From: Streptomyces marispadix
Lineage (GTDB): Bacteria > Actinomycetota > Actinomycetes > Streptomycetales > Streptomycetaceae
Direction of reading: 5' to 3'
Assembly (NCBI RefSeq): GCF_022524345.1
Contig: NZ_JAKWJU010000002.1
Coordinates: 3,286,001 to 3,350,000 of the forward strand
DNA: 64,000 nt
Positions within the stretch are counted from its first letter, which is position 1. The number at the start of each line of letters is the position of its first letter. Below the pieces are notes generated by a model. The model searched no databases, had not been told where the DNA came from, and saw only the letters and a list, made by a program, of their open reading frames with translations. This document shows, piece after piece, positions 46,707-56,887 of the stretch. The translations under genes and the position numbers were made by a program.

Positions 46707-49241
46707 TCAGCGCCCGAGACGGGCGCGCACCATACCGACCATGGCTGTCATCTCTGCGATCCGCATCCTCTTCGCCGCTAGGACGAAGACGACGCCCAAT
46801 GCGATCCCTCCGGCGACCAGCGAAGCCAGGGAACCGAGCGTTCCGCTGCCGAGCGCCACGGTGACCCCGTAGACGGCGGCACCAGCGACGACGGTGGCCG
46901 GGACCGCCGCACCCGCGAGCCTGATGTACGTACGCAGCACGTGCGCGGTGTCCAGGTCGCCGCCCAGCCGGATGCGTAGGCGCCGCCATGCGATACCGAC
47001 GCCGACGACGTACGCGAGCCCGTAAGAGGCGGCCATGCCCACGACGGCCCAGCGGGCGGGCAGCAGCAGGAAGCACGCGGTCGAGGCGACGGCGTTGGCG
47101 ATGGCGACGACGACGGTGTTGAAGAAGGGCGTGCGCGTGTCCTCGTAGGCGTAGAAGGCCCGCAGCACCACGTACTGCACGGAGAACGGGATCAGGCCCA
47201 CGCCGAAGGCCATCAGCGCGTAGCCCATGGAACGTGCCGCGTCGATGCCGGAGGGGCCGTAGATCAGGGTGCACATGGGCACGCCGAGGGCGAGGAAGCC
47301 GAAGGCGATGGGGACGATGGCGACCGCGGAGTTGCGCAGGCCCTGGGAGATGTCGTCGCGGACGGCGCCGGTGTCGCCGTCGCTGGCGGCGCGGGAGAGG
47401 CGGGGCAGCAGGGCGGCCATCACGGAGACGGTGATGATGGCCTGCGGCATGTTCCAGATGAGCTGGGCCTGGGAGTAGGCGGTCCAGCCCGCTCCGGCGT
47501 GGCCCTCGGAGGCGGCCGACTCCTGTGCCCAGGTGGAGAGTTGGGTGACGACGAGGACGCCGGCCTGGTTCGCGAGGACGAAGAGCACGGTCCACTTGGC
47601 GAGCTTCGCGGCCTTGCCGAGGCCGTGGCCGCGCCAGTCGAAGCGCGGGCGGATGCGGAAGCCGGAGGCACGCAGGTACGGGATCATCGCCAGCGCCTGT
47701 ACGACGAGCCCGAGGAGCGTGCCGATGCCCAGCAGCCGCACGCCTTCCGGAGGGATGTTGCCGACGGTCAGGCCGGAGTCGTCGGCGCTGCCGTAGACCC
47801 ACAGGAAGGCGCCGACGGTGGCCATGATGACGATGTTGTTGAGGACCGGGGTCCACATCATGGCGCCGAAACGGCCGCGTGCGTTGAGGATCTGACCCAT
47901 CACCACATGGATGCCCATGAAGAAGATGGACGGCAGGCAGTAGCGGACGAAGGTGACGGTGACGTCGTTGGCCTGGGGGTTCTCCGCCAGCTTCACCGAC
48001 ATGACCCGTACCAGCAGGGGAGCGGCGAGGACCGCGAGGACGGTGAGCGAGCCGAGGATGACCGTGACGAGGGTCAGCAGGCGGTTCGCGTACGCCTCGC
48101 CGCCGTCGCCGTCCTCCTTCATGGCGCGGACGAGCTGGGGGACGAAGACGGAGTTGAGGCCGCCGCCGACGGTGAGGATGTAGAGCATCGTCGGCAGGGT
48201 GATGGCCAGTTGGTACGTGTCGCCCAGTACGGCGGCGCCGATCGCGGCGACCACCATCGCGGAGCGGATGAAGCCGGTGAGGCGGGAGACCATCGTCCCG
48301 GCGGCCATGATGGCGCTGGAGCGCAGCAGTCCGCCCGCACGTCCGCCTCCGCTCTCGCCGGACTGCGGGGGCTTCTCGGGGGCGGCGGCGTCGGGTTCGG
48401 GAGGCGGCGGGGTCGCCTCGGCGGGCGCCGCGTGTGCGGCTTCGAAGCCCGCGTCTCCGCCGGAACCGGCAGGGTCGGCTGAGGAGCCGTAGCGGTCCGA
48501 GGGGGAGCCGGAGGAGCGGGTTCCGTCGGTCTTGCCGCCGGTGCCGGGGAACTGCTCGTCGGGGAGCGGCTGACGCCCGCCGTACGGGCCGGACGAGGAC
48601 GCCTCCGGCTTCTGCGCGGTCTGCGCGGGCATGGCTTCGGTGCGGGGCTGCGGCGGCGCTGCGGGCGTACCGGAGGCCGGGGTGCGGCCCTGGTCGCGGA
48701 AGAGGTGCGCGAAGGCGTCGCCCGGTTCGTGCCGCTCCGCTTCGTGCTCCCCTGCTTCGGGCCGCTCTGTGGCGCGTCCTTCGGCGCTCGCCTGCGGGCC
48801 GTTCTCCCCCTGACCCGACGTGCGGGGTGCCTCCGGGGCGGCGTCCCGCTTGTTCCCGCCGCCGGGGTCGTGCTCGCGGAAGGGGCTGAGGAGGTCGTCG
48901 ACGCCGGTGTACTGGACGGTCGTCGCGTCGTCGCCGTACGGCAGACGCCGGGAGGGCCCGTCGGGCTCTGGAGCGGGAGTGGGCGCCCAGCGGCGCGGAT
49001 CGGGCGCGTCAGGGCCGGGCTCGGGCGCCTCGTAGCGCCTCTGCGGATCGGAGCGGGTGCCGGGCGGCGGCGGGTCGGCGGCGCGGTCGTCGAGGGCCTC
49101 GTTCACCGGGTCCTTGGCGGCCGGGTCGCGGTCCGGGTACGGGTCGCGTGTGCGGGCGTCCCGTACGTAAGGGTCCTCCGGCGGCTGCTTGCCGTCACCG
49201 GCGGCCTGGCTGTCCCGGTCACCGTCGTGCGGCGGATTCAT
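46707..49241 (-). CDS. murJ: Lipid II flippase MurJ (MviN family)
   Basis: 844 residues from ATG 49241. About 300 N-terminal residues are hydrophilic and disordered (Asp/Pro/Arg/Gly-rich). From GGLLRSSAIMAAGTMVSRLTGFIRS on, roughly 14 membrane helices of the MOP/MATE flippase fold follow, ending with the basic VRARLGR. It carries lipid II to the outside for peptidoglycan synthesis. It is in one operon with the pseudokinase and the DUF6049 gene. Confidence 0.93.
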   Translation of the reverse strand: MNPPHDGDRDSQAAGDGKQPPEDPYVRDARTRDPYPDRDPAAKDPVNEALDDRAADPPPPGTRSDPQRRYEAPEPGPDAPDPRRWAPTPAPEPDGPSRRLPYGDDATTVQYTGVDDLLSPFREHDPGGGNKRDAAPEAPRTSGQGENGPQASAEGRATERPEAGEHEAERHEPGDAFAHLFRDQGRTPASGTPAAPPQPRTEAMPAQTAQKPEASSSGPYGGRQPLPDEQFPGTGGKTDGTRSSGSPSDRYGSSADPAGSGGDAGFEAAHAAPAEATPPPPEPDAAAPEKPPQSGESGGGRAGGLLRSSAIMAAGTMVSRLTGFIRSAMVVAAIGAAVLGDTYQLAITLPTMLYILTVGGGLNSVFVPQLVRAMKEDGDGGEAYANRLLTLVTVILGSLTVLAVLAAPLLVRVMSVKLAENPQANDVTVTFVRYCLPSIFFMGIHVVMGQILNARGRFGAMMWTPVLNNIVIMATVGAFLWVYGSADDSGLTVGNIPPEGVRLLGIGTLLGLVVQALAMIPYLRASGFRIRPRFDWRGHGLGKAAKLAKWTVLFVLANQAGVLVVTQLSTWAQESAASEGHAGAGWTAYSQAQLIWNMPQAIITVSVMAALLPRLSRAASDGDTGAVRDDISQGLRNSAVAIVPIAFGFLALGVPMCTLIYGPSGIDAARSMGYALMAFGVGLIPFSVQYVVLRAFYAYEDTRTPFFNTVVVAIANAVASTACFLLLPARWAVVGMAASYGLAYVVGVGIAWRRLRIRLGGDLDTAHVLRTYIRLAGAAVPATVVAGAAVYGVTVALGSGTLGSLASLVAGGIALGVVFVLAAKRMRIAEMTAMVGMVRARLGR

Positions 49242-49275
49242 CGCTACCTACCCCTGCCCCTGCTCGCAAGCTGAC

Positions 49276-52021
49276 TCAACGGTCCACTTTCTCACCCGCG
49301 TCGGGAACGGTTCCGCTTCCCTTTACGGTGTCGGCGCCGCCGTCGGCGGGCTCGCCGGGCACCGTCGCGGTGTCGGCGGACTCAGCGGTCTCGGCGGGCG
49401 CGGCAGGGCCTTCGTTCTCCCCGCGCTGCCCGTCCGGGGCGGCGTCCCCGACTGCCGAAGACGTCTGCCGGGCCGCTTCCGGTTCTGCGGACTTCACGGT
49501 GGCGACGGGCCCGGTGGAGGCGTCGCGGCCTCCCGATTCCCCTGCGCCTTCGGCGTCTTGCGCATCATGCGTGCGGTCTGCGACGTCCGCGCTGCTCGGG
49601 CCCTGCGTACTGCCGGAACCTGCCGGGGCTCCGGCAGCAGCGGACTCCGACCCGGAACCGGCCCCGGAGCCCGTTCCGGAACTCGACCCGGAGCCCGAGC
49701 CGACCGGGTCTCCCGAGTCTCCGTCCGCCGGGTCCCCGTCCGCGGGTCCGTCGGCGCCCTGGTCCGGCTCCGGTGAGCCGGGCCCGGCCGCGGGCCCGCC
49801 GTTCCGCTTCCGCGTCGTGTACATCCGTACGCCCGCGAGGACCACGAGGAGCACTCCGCCCGCGATCACCAGCAGCACCGTCGACGTGATCGAAGTGACG
49901 TTGACCTGGAAGACCATGCGCTTCCCGTACGGCTTGCCGTCCTTCGTGTAGAGCTGCGCCTCGACGTATGCCCGGCCGTTGGCCTTGGCGCTCGTGGAGA
50001 ACTTCACCGACTGGCTGTGCTCGCCGTCGATCTTCACGGCCTGTGCCTCGCCGACGTCCAGGCCGATGCGGCGCCTGGACTTCAGGCGCAGCTCCAGATC
50101 GTCCACACCCTGTACGAGGTTGTTCTGCACGGTCACGGGGATCGTGGCGCTGCGTCCGGAGAGGGTGATGGGCGACTTCTGGATCAGGTGGACCTCCTTG
50201 GTCAGCCCGACCAGGTAACCGCGCACCCCGTCCCGGTAGTTCGCGGCGCCCTCGCCGTCTCCGCGCCAGGAGGCGGACTCGCCGCGCTCGACGGCGCTGC
50301 CGAAGGGCGTCACGACGCGGTCCTCACGGGTGAGGATCTTCTTGAAGTCGCCCACGAGCCGCTTGGTGTCCTGCACGTGCCGGTACGCGGCGGTCGGCAG
50401 TTCCTGCTTGCGCAGCGACGCCGGGTACTGGCTGCCGCCGGGCACCCGCCGGTTCGCCCGCGGGTCCGGCTTCGCCTTGGCCGCCTCCGACAGGTCGGTG
50501 CCCTCGGCCCAGCGCCCGTCCTTCTGAAGGGAGCTGAGCGCCAGCGCCATCGCCTGTGCCTGGTCCGCGCTCGGCGTCCGCTGCGGCGCTACGAGGATGT
50601 TGCGCTGCTTTCCCGGCACTTGGGCGTTGACGGCCTGGGTCTCGCTGAGGAAGCGCTGTACGGCCCGGGACGTCGCGCCGGGCCGCGTCAGGTCGCCCTC
50701 GAACGCCTTGGACAGCCGGGAGTCGGCGACTAGCGCCGTGTTCCCGCCACCGATGGGGCGCGCTGACGTCGGCGTGTAGGAGAGCGCGGTGTCGCGAAGT
50801 GAGTCGCTGCGCGCGATGACGTTGTGCGCGCCCGCGGACGTGGCGACGTCGACGATGCTCGGGTCTACGGCGCCCTCGACGGGCCATGCGTAGTCCGTGC
50901 TGGGCTTGGTGTGCAGGATCGACTCGACGGTGAGGCGCCCGCGCCTGGTGGCGGAGCCCAGGTCGCCGAGCGCGCCCGGCACGTTGCGGCCGCGGTGCGC
51001 GAGCGAGGCGACGTCGGTGTCGGCGAAGGGCAGCGTCGCGACCTCTTCGCCCTTCACGGCGCCCTGAAGGTCCATCAGCCACTGCTTCGCGTACGTCTGG
51101 CCCTTGCCTGCGACGGTGCCGCCGCCCTTCTTCTGCACCCGGTACTTCTCGGTCATCGCGTTCACGGTGGCCAGCAGGTCCGGGTCGACCATCCATGTGA
51201 TCGGGAGATCCTTGCCGAGGTTGACCATCTGCTGGAGACGGCCGCCGGGGGCGAGTTCCTTGGCGAGTTCGTCGTTGCGGAAGACCGGGGTCTGCTCCTC
51301 GTCGGACTGTGTACGGGCCGTCAGATGCGACGAGGAGATCAGCGGCCAGAGGTACGTCAGACCCGTCTTGTGCTTGGCGTCGGAGGTCTGCCAGGGCAGG
51401 AAGCTGCGTTCGATGCCGAGGATCTGGTCGTAGGGGCGCTCCCGCGTCTGCCCGGTGAGCGTGATGCCGAGCTGGTAGACGCCGGAGGAGTCCATCTTCA
51501 GCGCGCTGACGGGGAGTTTGAGCTTGAAGGAGCGGCGGATGCCGGGGCGCATGCTGCCGACCTTCTCCGTGGCCTTCTTGCCCCCGACCTCCTTGCCGTC
51601 GGCGCCGGGGAGGTAGTCCTTGCGGGCGGCGTTCTGCTCCAGGGCGCTGCGGCTGTTGGCGCCGGGGCCGATACGCAGGCCGATGCTGCCGTCCGTGATG
51701 GGCGAGCGGCCCTTGTTGGTGACGGTGCCGGTGACGCTGAGGGTGTCGTCCTTCTGAGGGGTGGCGGGCGAGAGGGTGTTGATGGAGATGTCGGCCGTGC
51801 GGGAGCCGCTGCCGGTACGGGCGGGGGCCGCCGCACGGGCTCCGCTCGCGCTCGGGGCTCCCGCGGCGGCCGGCGCTGTGTGGCTCTCCTCCGCGGCTGC
51901 GGGAGCGGGCAGCAGCCCTGCGATGAGCGGCCCCGGTGGTGAGCACGAGCGCGGCGGTACCTCGCAGCCACCGGCGGGCGGGAGCGGTCGGGGTGCCCTG
52001 GTTCTCAGCCGCCTCGGCCAC
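49276..52021 (-). CDS. DUF6049 family secreted/membrane protein, frameshifted in the signal peptide
   Basis: The natural start is GTG 52021 (MAEAAENQGTPTAPARRWLRG) with GAGGACGGACG upstream. The signal peptide core AALVLTTG then leaves the frame at a CCCC run (51931-51934). Removing one base (or adding two) joins it to LIAGLLPAPAAAEES and the rest of the protein (about 914 residues). The large extracellular part has repeated beta-domain features and a helical middle. A transmembrane helix follows (STVLLVIAGGVLLVVLAGV), then an acidic, Ser/Gly/Ala-rich cytoplasmic tail of about 150 residues. The gene corresponds to the unknown membrane protein beside murJ in mycobacteria. Function unknown. Confidence 0.82.
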
Positions 52022-52190
52022 GCGCTCGTCCGTCCTCTGTCGTCGTGGATGCGTCTCGCTGGTCTGATGGTAACGATGCTGCGGGATGGCACGTGCCGCG
52101 GTCTGTGTCACAAGATCGGCCGGGGTCGTGGCCGGTGTAGTGACCAGGCGCAGGGCGGTCCGCGGGGGTGGCAACGTACCCTGTGCTGTC

Positions 52191-53684
52191 GTGCCGAACG
52201 CCAATGATGACATCCAGCCGACACCGCCCGCCCCTCCTGCCAAGGAGCAGCTCAGCGCGGCGCAGCGCCGCGCGGTGAGCGAGCTGCTGAGGGTGTCCCC
52301 CGTCGCCGACGATCTGGCGCGGCGGTTCCAGGAGGCCGGTTTCCGGCTGGCGCTCGTGGGCGGTTCCGTACGGGACGCGCTGCTGGGGCGACTCGGCAAC
52401 GACCTGGATTTCACCACCGACGCTCGTCCTGCCGACGTGCTGCGGATCGTACGGCCGTGGGCGGACGCCGTATGGGAGGTCGGCATCGCCTTCGGGACGG
52501 TGGGCTGCCAGAAGAAGGCCCGCGAGGCGGACGGGGCGCGCACCTTCCAGATCGAGGTCACCACCTACCGCTCCGAGGCCTACGACCGCACCTCGCGCAA
52601 GCCCGAGGTCTCCTACGGCGACTCCGTCGAGGAGGACCTGGTGCGGCGGGACTTCACGGTGAACGCGATGGCGGTGGCGCTGCCGGAGAAGCACTTCATC
52701 GATCCGCACGGCGGACTGGAGGATCTGGCACGACGTCTGCTGCGCACGCCGGGGACCCCGGAGGCGTCTTTCTCCGACGATCCGCTGCGGATGATGCGCG
52801 CGGCCCGCTTCGCGGCGCAGCTCGACTTCACCGTCGCCGACGACGTGCTGCGTGCGATGAAGGCGATGGCTGACCGGCTGGGCATCGTCTCCGCGGAACG
52901 TGTGAGGGACGAGCTGAACAAGCTGCTGCTGGCCCCCCGCCCGGTGAAGGGCATCCGGCTGCTCGTCGAGACCGGGCTCGCCGACCAGGTGCTGCCGGAG
53001 ATTCCCGCGCTGCGACTGGAGCGCGACGAGCACCATCGTCACAAGGACGTCTACGAGCACTCGCTGACCGTCCTGGAGCAGGCCATCGACCTGGAGGAGG
53101 GCGGGCCCGATCTGACGCTGAGGCTCGCGGCGCTGCTGCACGACATCGGCAAGCCGAGGACGAGACGGTTCGAGCCCGACGGGCGGGTCTCCTTCCATCA
53201 CCACGAGGTGGTGGGCGCGAAGATGACGAAGAAGCGCATGGCCGCGCTGAAGTACCCCAACGATCTGACCAAGGACGTCTCCCGGCTCGTGGAGCTGCAT
53301 CTGCGCTTCCACGGCTACGGCACGGGAGAGTGGACGGACTCCGCGGTGCGCCGCTACGTAAGGGACGCGGGCCCGCTGCTGTCCCGGCTCCACAAGCTCA
53401 CGCGCTCGGACTGCACGACGCGCAACAAGCGCAAGGCGAGCGCGCTTTCGCGTGCGTACGACTCCCTTGAGGAGCGGATCGCGCGGTTGCAGGAGCAGGA
53501 GGAGCTGGAAGCCATCAGGCCCGATCTCGACGGGAACGAGATCATGTCCATCCTCGGTGTGAAGCCGGGGCCGGTCGTGGGCAAGGCGTACAAGCATCTG
53601 CTGGAGCTGCGCCTGGAGCACGGGCCGATGGAGCACGATGACGCGGTGGCGGCGCTCAAGGACTGGTGGGCGGCGCAGAGTTAG
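52191..53684 (+). CDS. CCA tRNA nucleotidyltransferase (PcnA-like)
   Basis: GTG 52191 (MPNANDDIQPTPPAPP); 497 residues. Nucleotidyltransferase motif GGSVRDALLGRLGNDLDFTTD, head-domain RRDFTVNAMAVAL, and an HD domain (LLHDIGKPRTRR, FHHHEVVGAKM) are present. It adds or repairs the CCA end of tRNAs, apparently relevant here because the native tRNA-Ile did not encode CCA. No ribosome site precedes it; TACCCT (52177-52182) lies at -10 distance from the GTG, so the mRNA may be leaderless. Confidence 0.92.
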   Translation: MPNANDDIQPTPPAPPAKEQLSAAQRRAVSELLRVSPVADDLARRFQEAGFRLALVGGSVRDALLGRLGNDLDFTTDARPADVLRIVRPWADAVWEVGIAFGTVGCQKKAREADGARTFQIEVTTYRSEAYDRTSRKPEVSYGDSVEEDLVRRDFTVNAMAVALPEKHFIDPHGGLEDLARRLLRTPGTPEASFSDDPLRMMRAARFAAQLDFTVADDVLRAMKAMADRLGIVSAERVRDELNKLLLAPRPVKGIRLLVETGLADQVLPEIPALRLERDEHHRHKDVYEHSLTVLEQAIDLEEGGPDLTLRLAALLHDIGKPRTRRFEPDGRVSFHHHEVVGAKMTKKRMAALKYPNDLTKDVSRLVELHLRFHGYGTGEWTDSAVRRYVRDAGPLLSRLHKLTRSDCTTRNKRKASALSRAYDSLEERIARLQEQEELEAIRPDLDGNEIMSILGVKPGPVVGKAYKHLLELRLEHGPMEHDDAVAALKDWWAAQS

Positions 53685-53762
53685 CCACCCCGGCCACCGC
53701 CGGACGGGCCGCCGCCCTGCCGCCCAGCCGACGCCGTCGGTACGCGCCGTCAGTACGCGTGG

Positions 53763-55121
53763 TCAGTGCGGCGGCGAGGGCGGCGTCGGGGCAGAAACCG
53801 CACTTCGGGCCGCCTGTGTGCGTTTCACGTGAAACATCAGCGCAGCCACCGCCACGTAGACCACGGCGACCCCGATGACGAGTACGGCCGAGCGCCCGTC
53901 CGGCGGCAGTATCAGCGACGCCACTCCCGCCGCACCGACGAAGGCGACGTTGAAGAGCATGTCGTAGAGCGAGAACACCCGGCCCCGGTAAGCGTCGTGG
54001 ACCGTCGACTGCACGGCCGTATCGGCGGTGATCTTCGATGCCTGGGTGACGAGTCCGAGAACGAAGGCCGTGAGCAGGATCGGTACCGGTGCGAAGGTCA
54101 GCCCGAGCGCGGGCTCCAGTACGGCCGCCGACGCGGCGCACAGCGTCAGCCAGCCGAAGCGGCCCGAACGTGCGACTCCCCAGGGCGTGATGAGTGCCGC
54201 CGCGAAGTAGCCGAGCCCCGAGACCGCCACCGCGAGTCCCAGCAGCTTCAAACCCGCGCCCACGTCCACGGCTTCGACCGCGTCGCCGACCCGGCCGTCG
54301 CTGCCCCATGCGTAGCGGCACAGCATCAGCACCATCACCGTCAAGGCGCCGTAGCAGAACCTCATCAATGTCATCGCCGTGAGCGCGTAGGCGGCGGTGT
54401 GGCGCTGCCGTAGGTGGCGAAGGCCGTCGACGAGGCCGCGGGTGGTGGTGGCCACCGTCGTCAGCAGCCGCAGCGGTACGCGGGCGGCGCCCGGGTCCGG
54501 CCCGAGCAGGTCCCGGCCCATGCGCAACGCTGCGAGTCCCGCGAGGAGATAGACCAGTGCGCCGGTGAGGACCACCCACGCATCGCTTGTACGGCCGCCG
54601 TCGGGGGAGGCCAGCCGCAGGGCGAAGGCGACGCCGCCGCCGGCGGTGGCCGCGAGGGTTCCGGCGGTCGGGGAGAGGGAGTTGGCCATGACGAGGCGAG
54701 CGTCGTCTACGACGCGTGGCAGCGCCGCGGAGAGCCCGGCGAGGATGAAGCGGTTCACGGCGGTGACCGACAGCGCGGAGAGATAGAACAGCCACTCCGG
54801 GACGGCGCCGACCACCAGAGCGCCTGTCCCGGCGGCGAGGACCGCGCGCAGCAGATTGCCGTAGAGCAGGACCTGGCGTCTGCGCCACCGGTCCAGCAGT
54901 ACGCCCGCGAAGGGGCCGAGCAGGGAGTACGGGAGCAGCAGTACGGCCATAGCAGAGGCGATGGCCGCCGGTGATGTCTCCTTCTCGGGGGAGAAGACCA
55001 CGTAGGCCGCGAGGGCCACTTGATAGATGCCGTCGGCGAGTTGGGAGAGCAGACGCACCGCGAGCAGTCGCCGGAAGCCGGGGAAACGCAGCAGGGTGCG
55101 TAGATCGCCGACGACACTCAT
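53763..55121 (-). CDS. MFS transporter
   Basis: ATG 55121 (MSVVGDLRTLLRFPGFRRLL); a GTG six codons upstream is an alternative. 452 residues with 12 predicted membrane helices. The loop 2-3 motif GVLLDRWRRRQVLL is the MFS A motif. It resembles the exporters of unknown substrate (drug or metabolite) encoded beside pcnA-like genes in streptomycetes. A parS site near the 3' end encodes FHVKR in the C-terminal tail. Confidence 0.88.
   Translation of the reverse strand: MSVVGDLRTLLRFPGFRRLLAVRLLSQLADGIYQVALAAYVVFSPEKETSPAAIASAMAVLLLPYSLLGPFAGVLLDRWRRRQVLLYGNLLRAVLAAGTGALVVGAVPEWLFYLSALSVTAVNRFILAGLSAALPRVVDDARLVMANSLSPTAGTLAATAGGGVAFALRLASPDGGRTSDAWVVLTGALVYLLAGLAALRMGRDLLGPDPGAARVPLRLLTTVATTTRGLVDGLRHLRQRHTAAYALTAMTLMRFCYGALTVMVLMLCRYAWGSDGRVGDAVEAVDVGAGLKLLGLAVAVSGLGYFAAALITPWGVARSGRFGWLTLCAASAAVLEPALGLTFAPVPILLTAFVLGLVTQASKITADTAVQSTVHDAYRGRVFSLYDMLFNVAFVGAAGVASLILPPDGRSAVLVIGVAVVYVAVAALMFHVKRTQAARSAVSAPTPPSPPH
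53822..53835. promoter_or_regulatory. parS site (perfect) inside the MFS gene
   Basis: GTTTCACGTGAAAC; translated as FHVKR near the end of the transporter. Confidence 0.92.
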
Positions 55122-55242
55122 GGGCCCAGCTTCACACACGTGCCAGTGGGTGCGCGCCTCGATGTGGCAAGGGGGGAAGGGGCGAAGCGACGCTTGTGCC
55201 GTTGATGCCGGTACCGGAGTTCTGCCGGGTCTGCGGGAGCCT

Positions 55243-55256
55243 GTTTCACGTGAAAC
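55243..55256. promoter_or_regulatory. parS site (perfect) between MFS and GT87 genes
   Basis: GTTTCACGTGAAAC in the 150-bp intergenic stretch just 3' of the GT87 gene. Confidence 0.92.
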
Positions 55257-55271
55257 GGGCGCCGGTTCCGG

Positions 55272-56762
55272 TCAGTGCGTGGCTGTCCCCCAGCTCACCT
55301 GCGCATCCTCGAACGGCACCGGCTTCGCATGTGACGCCCGGCGCCCGCCGAGGGTGAAGACGTCCGGCGCCCGGTCCAGGACGCCGCCGCCCGGGTCGTC
55401 CGTACCGTCCCGGCGCACCACGTCCCGCTCCGGGGTCAGTGCGTCGCGTACCACCACGGCGCAGAGGTAGAGCGTGCCGAGCAGGTGCGCCATGATTACT
55501 AGCTGGTAACCCTCGGGGGGCAGGCCATGGTGCTTGTCGCCGCTGCCCGTGTAGGCGAGGTAGAGCCAGATGCCGAGGAAGTAGACCACCTCGCACGCCT
55601 GCCAGATGAGGATGTCCCGCCACCTCGGCCTGGCGAGGGCCGCGAGCGGGATGAGCCACAGCACGTACTGCGGCGAGTAGACCTTGTTGGTCAGGATGAA
55701 CAGCGCCACGACCAGCAGCGCGAGCTGTGCCAGGCGGGGGCGGCGCGGTGCGCGCAGCGCCAGTGCGGCGATGCCGGCGCAGCCGAGCGCCATCAGCACC
55801 ATCGCGTAGACGTTGGCGTCCGAGACGGGGTCGCCGGTGCGCTGGGAGATGATCAGCCAGATCGAACCGAAGTCGACCGGCCTCTCCTGGCTGAAGCTGT
55901 AGAACTTCGACCAGCCTTGTGGGGCCAGCAGCATTACGGGAAGGTTCACGCACAGCCATGAGGCTGCCGCGCCCGTCAGTGCCTTCGCGAAGGACGGCAG
56001 GCGGCCCGCGCGCCAGCACAGCAGCAGCAGCGGGCCCAGCAGCAGCGCCGGGTAGAGCTTCGCGGCCGTCGCCAGGCCGATGAGCACGCCCGCGGCGAGC
56101 GGGCGGCTGCGGGACCACATCAGCAGCGCGGACGCGGTGAGCGCCACGGCCAGCAGGTCCCAGTTGATCGTCGCCGTCAGCGCGAGCGCGGGCGCCAGGG
56201 CGACGAAGAGGGCGTCCCAGGGGCGGTTGCGGTGAGTGCGGGCGGCGCTGACGAAGAGGACGGCCGCACAGACCATGAGCATCCCGGCGTTGACCATCCA
56301 GTAGAGCTGCTCGCGGTACTGGATGTCGCCGCCCGGCGTCATCCACGAGGCGACCTCCATGAACACCCCGGTGAGCACCGGGTATTCGAGATACGTCATG
56401 CCGCCCGAGACGCGTTCGGGGATGCGGTCGAAGTACGGGACGAGGCCGTCGGCGAAGCCGCGCCCGGCGAAGAGATGCGGGATGTCCGAGTAGCACGCGT
56501 GCACGTACTGGCTCGTCTGGCCCGAGAACCACGCGCCGTTGAAGCAGGGCGCCTTCTGGATCATGCCGAGCACGAACATGCCCAGGCCCAGCAGCGCCAC
56601 CACCCGCACCGGCGTCCACCAGCCGCCCGGCTGAGGTGCGGCACGGCGGCCCACCGGCCCTCCGATCAGTTCGCTGCCGGCGGCGGCGACCTCGTCCTGT
56701 TCCGTCGGACGTACGGGCGCGGTGTTCCGGTCGGAGGGCTCCGAGAGGTAGGCACGCGTCAT
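55272..56762 (-). CDS. Glycosyltransferase family 87 (polyprenyl-phosphate-mannose type) membrane protein
   Basis: ATG 56762 (MTRAYLSEPSDRN) has GCAGGATG upstream. 496 residues, about ten membrane helices; the first extracytoplasmic loop carries the acidic motif YSDIPHLFAGRG and YLEYPVLTG seen in GT87/PIMT-like enzymes. Such GT-C enzymes use a polyprenyl-phosphate sugar to extend lipid-linked or wall glycans at the outer membrane face. The acceptor is unknown. It follows the PBP gene but behind a terminator. Confidence 0.86.
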   Translation of the reverse strand: MTRAYLSEPSDRNTAPVRPTEQDEVAAAGSELIGGPVGRRAAPQPGGWWTPVRVVALLGLGMFVLGMIQKAPCFNGAWFSGQTSQYVHACYSDIPHLFAGRGFADGLVPYFDRIPERVSGGMTYLEYPVLTGVFMEVASWMTPGGDIQYREQLYWMVNAGMLMVCAAVLFVSAARTHRNRPWDALFVALAPALALTATINWDLLAVALTASALLMWSRSRPLAAGVLIGLATAAKLYPALLLGPLLLLCWRAGRLPSFAKALTGAAASWLCVNLPVMLLAPQGWSKFYSFSQERPVDFGSIWLIISQRTGDPVSDANVYAMVLMALGCAGIAALALRAPRRPRLAQLALLVVALFILTNKVYSPQYVLWLIPLAALARPRWRDILIWQACEVVYFLGIWLYLAYTGSGDKHHGLPPEGYQLVIMAHLLGTLYLCAVVVRDALTPERDVVRRDGTDDPGGGVLDRAPDVFTLGGRRASHAKPVPFEDAQVSWGTATH

Positions 56763-56795
56763 GGGCACATCCTGCCGTACGGCCGCAGACGCCAG

Positions 56796-56829
56796 CAGCC
56801 CCGTCACGGTGTGACCCGTGACGGGGCTG
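56796..56829 (-). terminator. Terminator behind the PBP gene
   Basis: CAGCCCCGTCAC (56796-56807) pairs with GTGACGGGGCTG (56818-56829), extended by two inner G-C pairs. It lies between the PBP stop and the GT87 start. Confidence 0.8.
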
Positions 56830-56887
56830 CGAGGTCCCGGTCCGGCTCAAGGCCGGTGCTGCGGGGACGAGGCGGGCCTGGCGGCCC

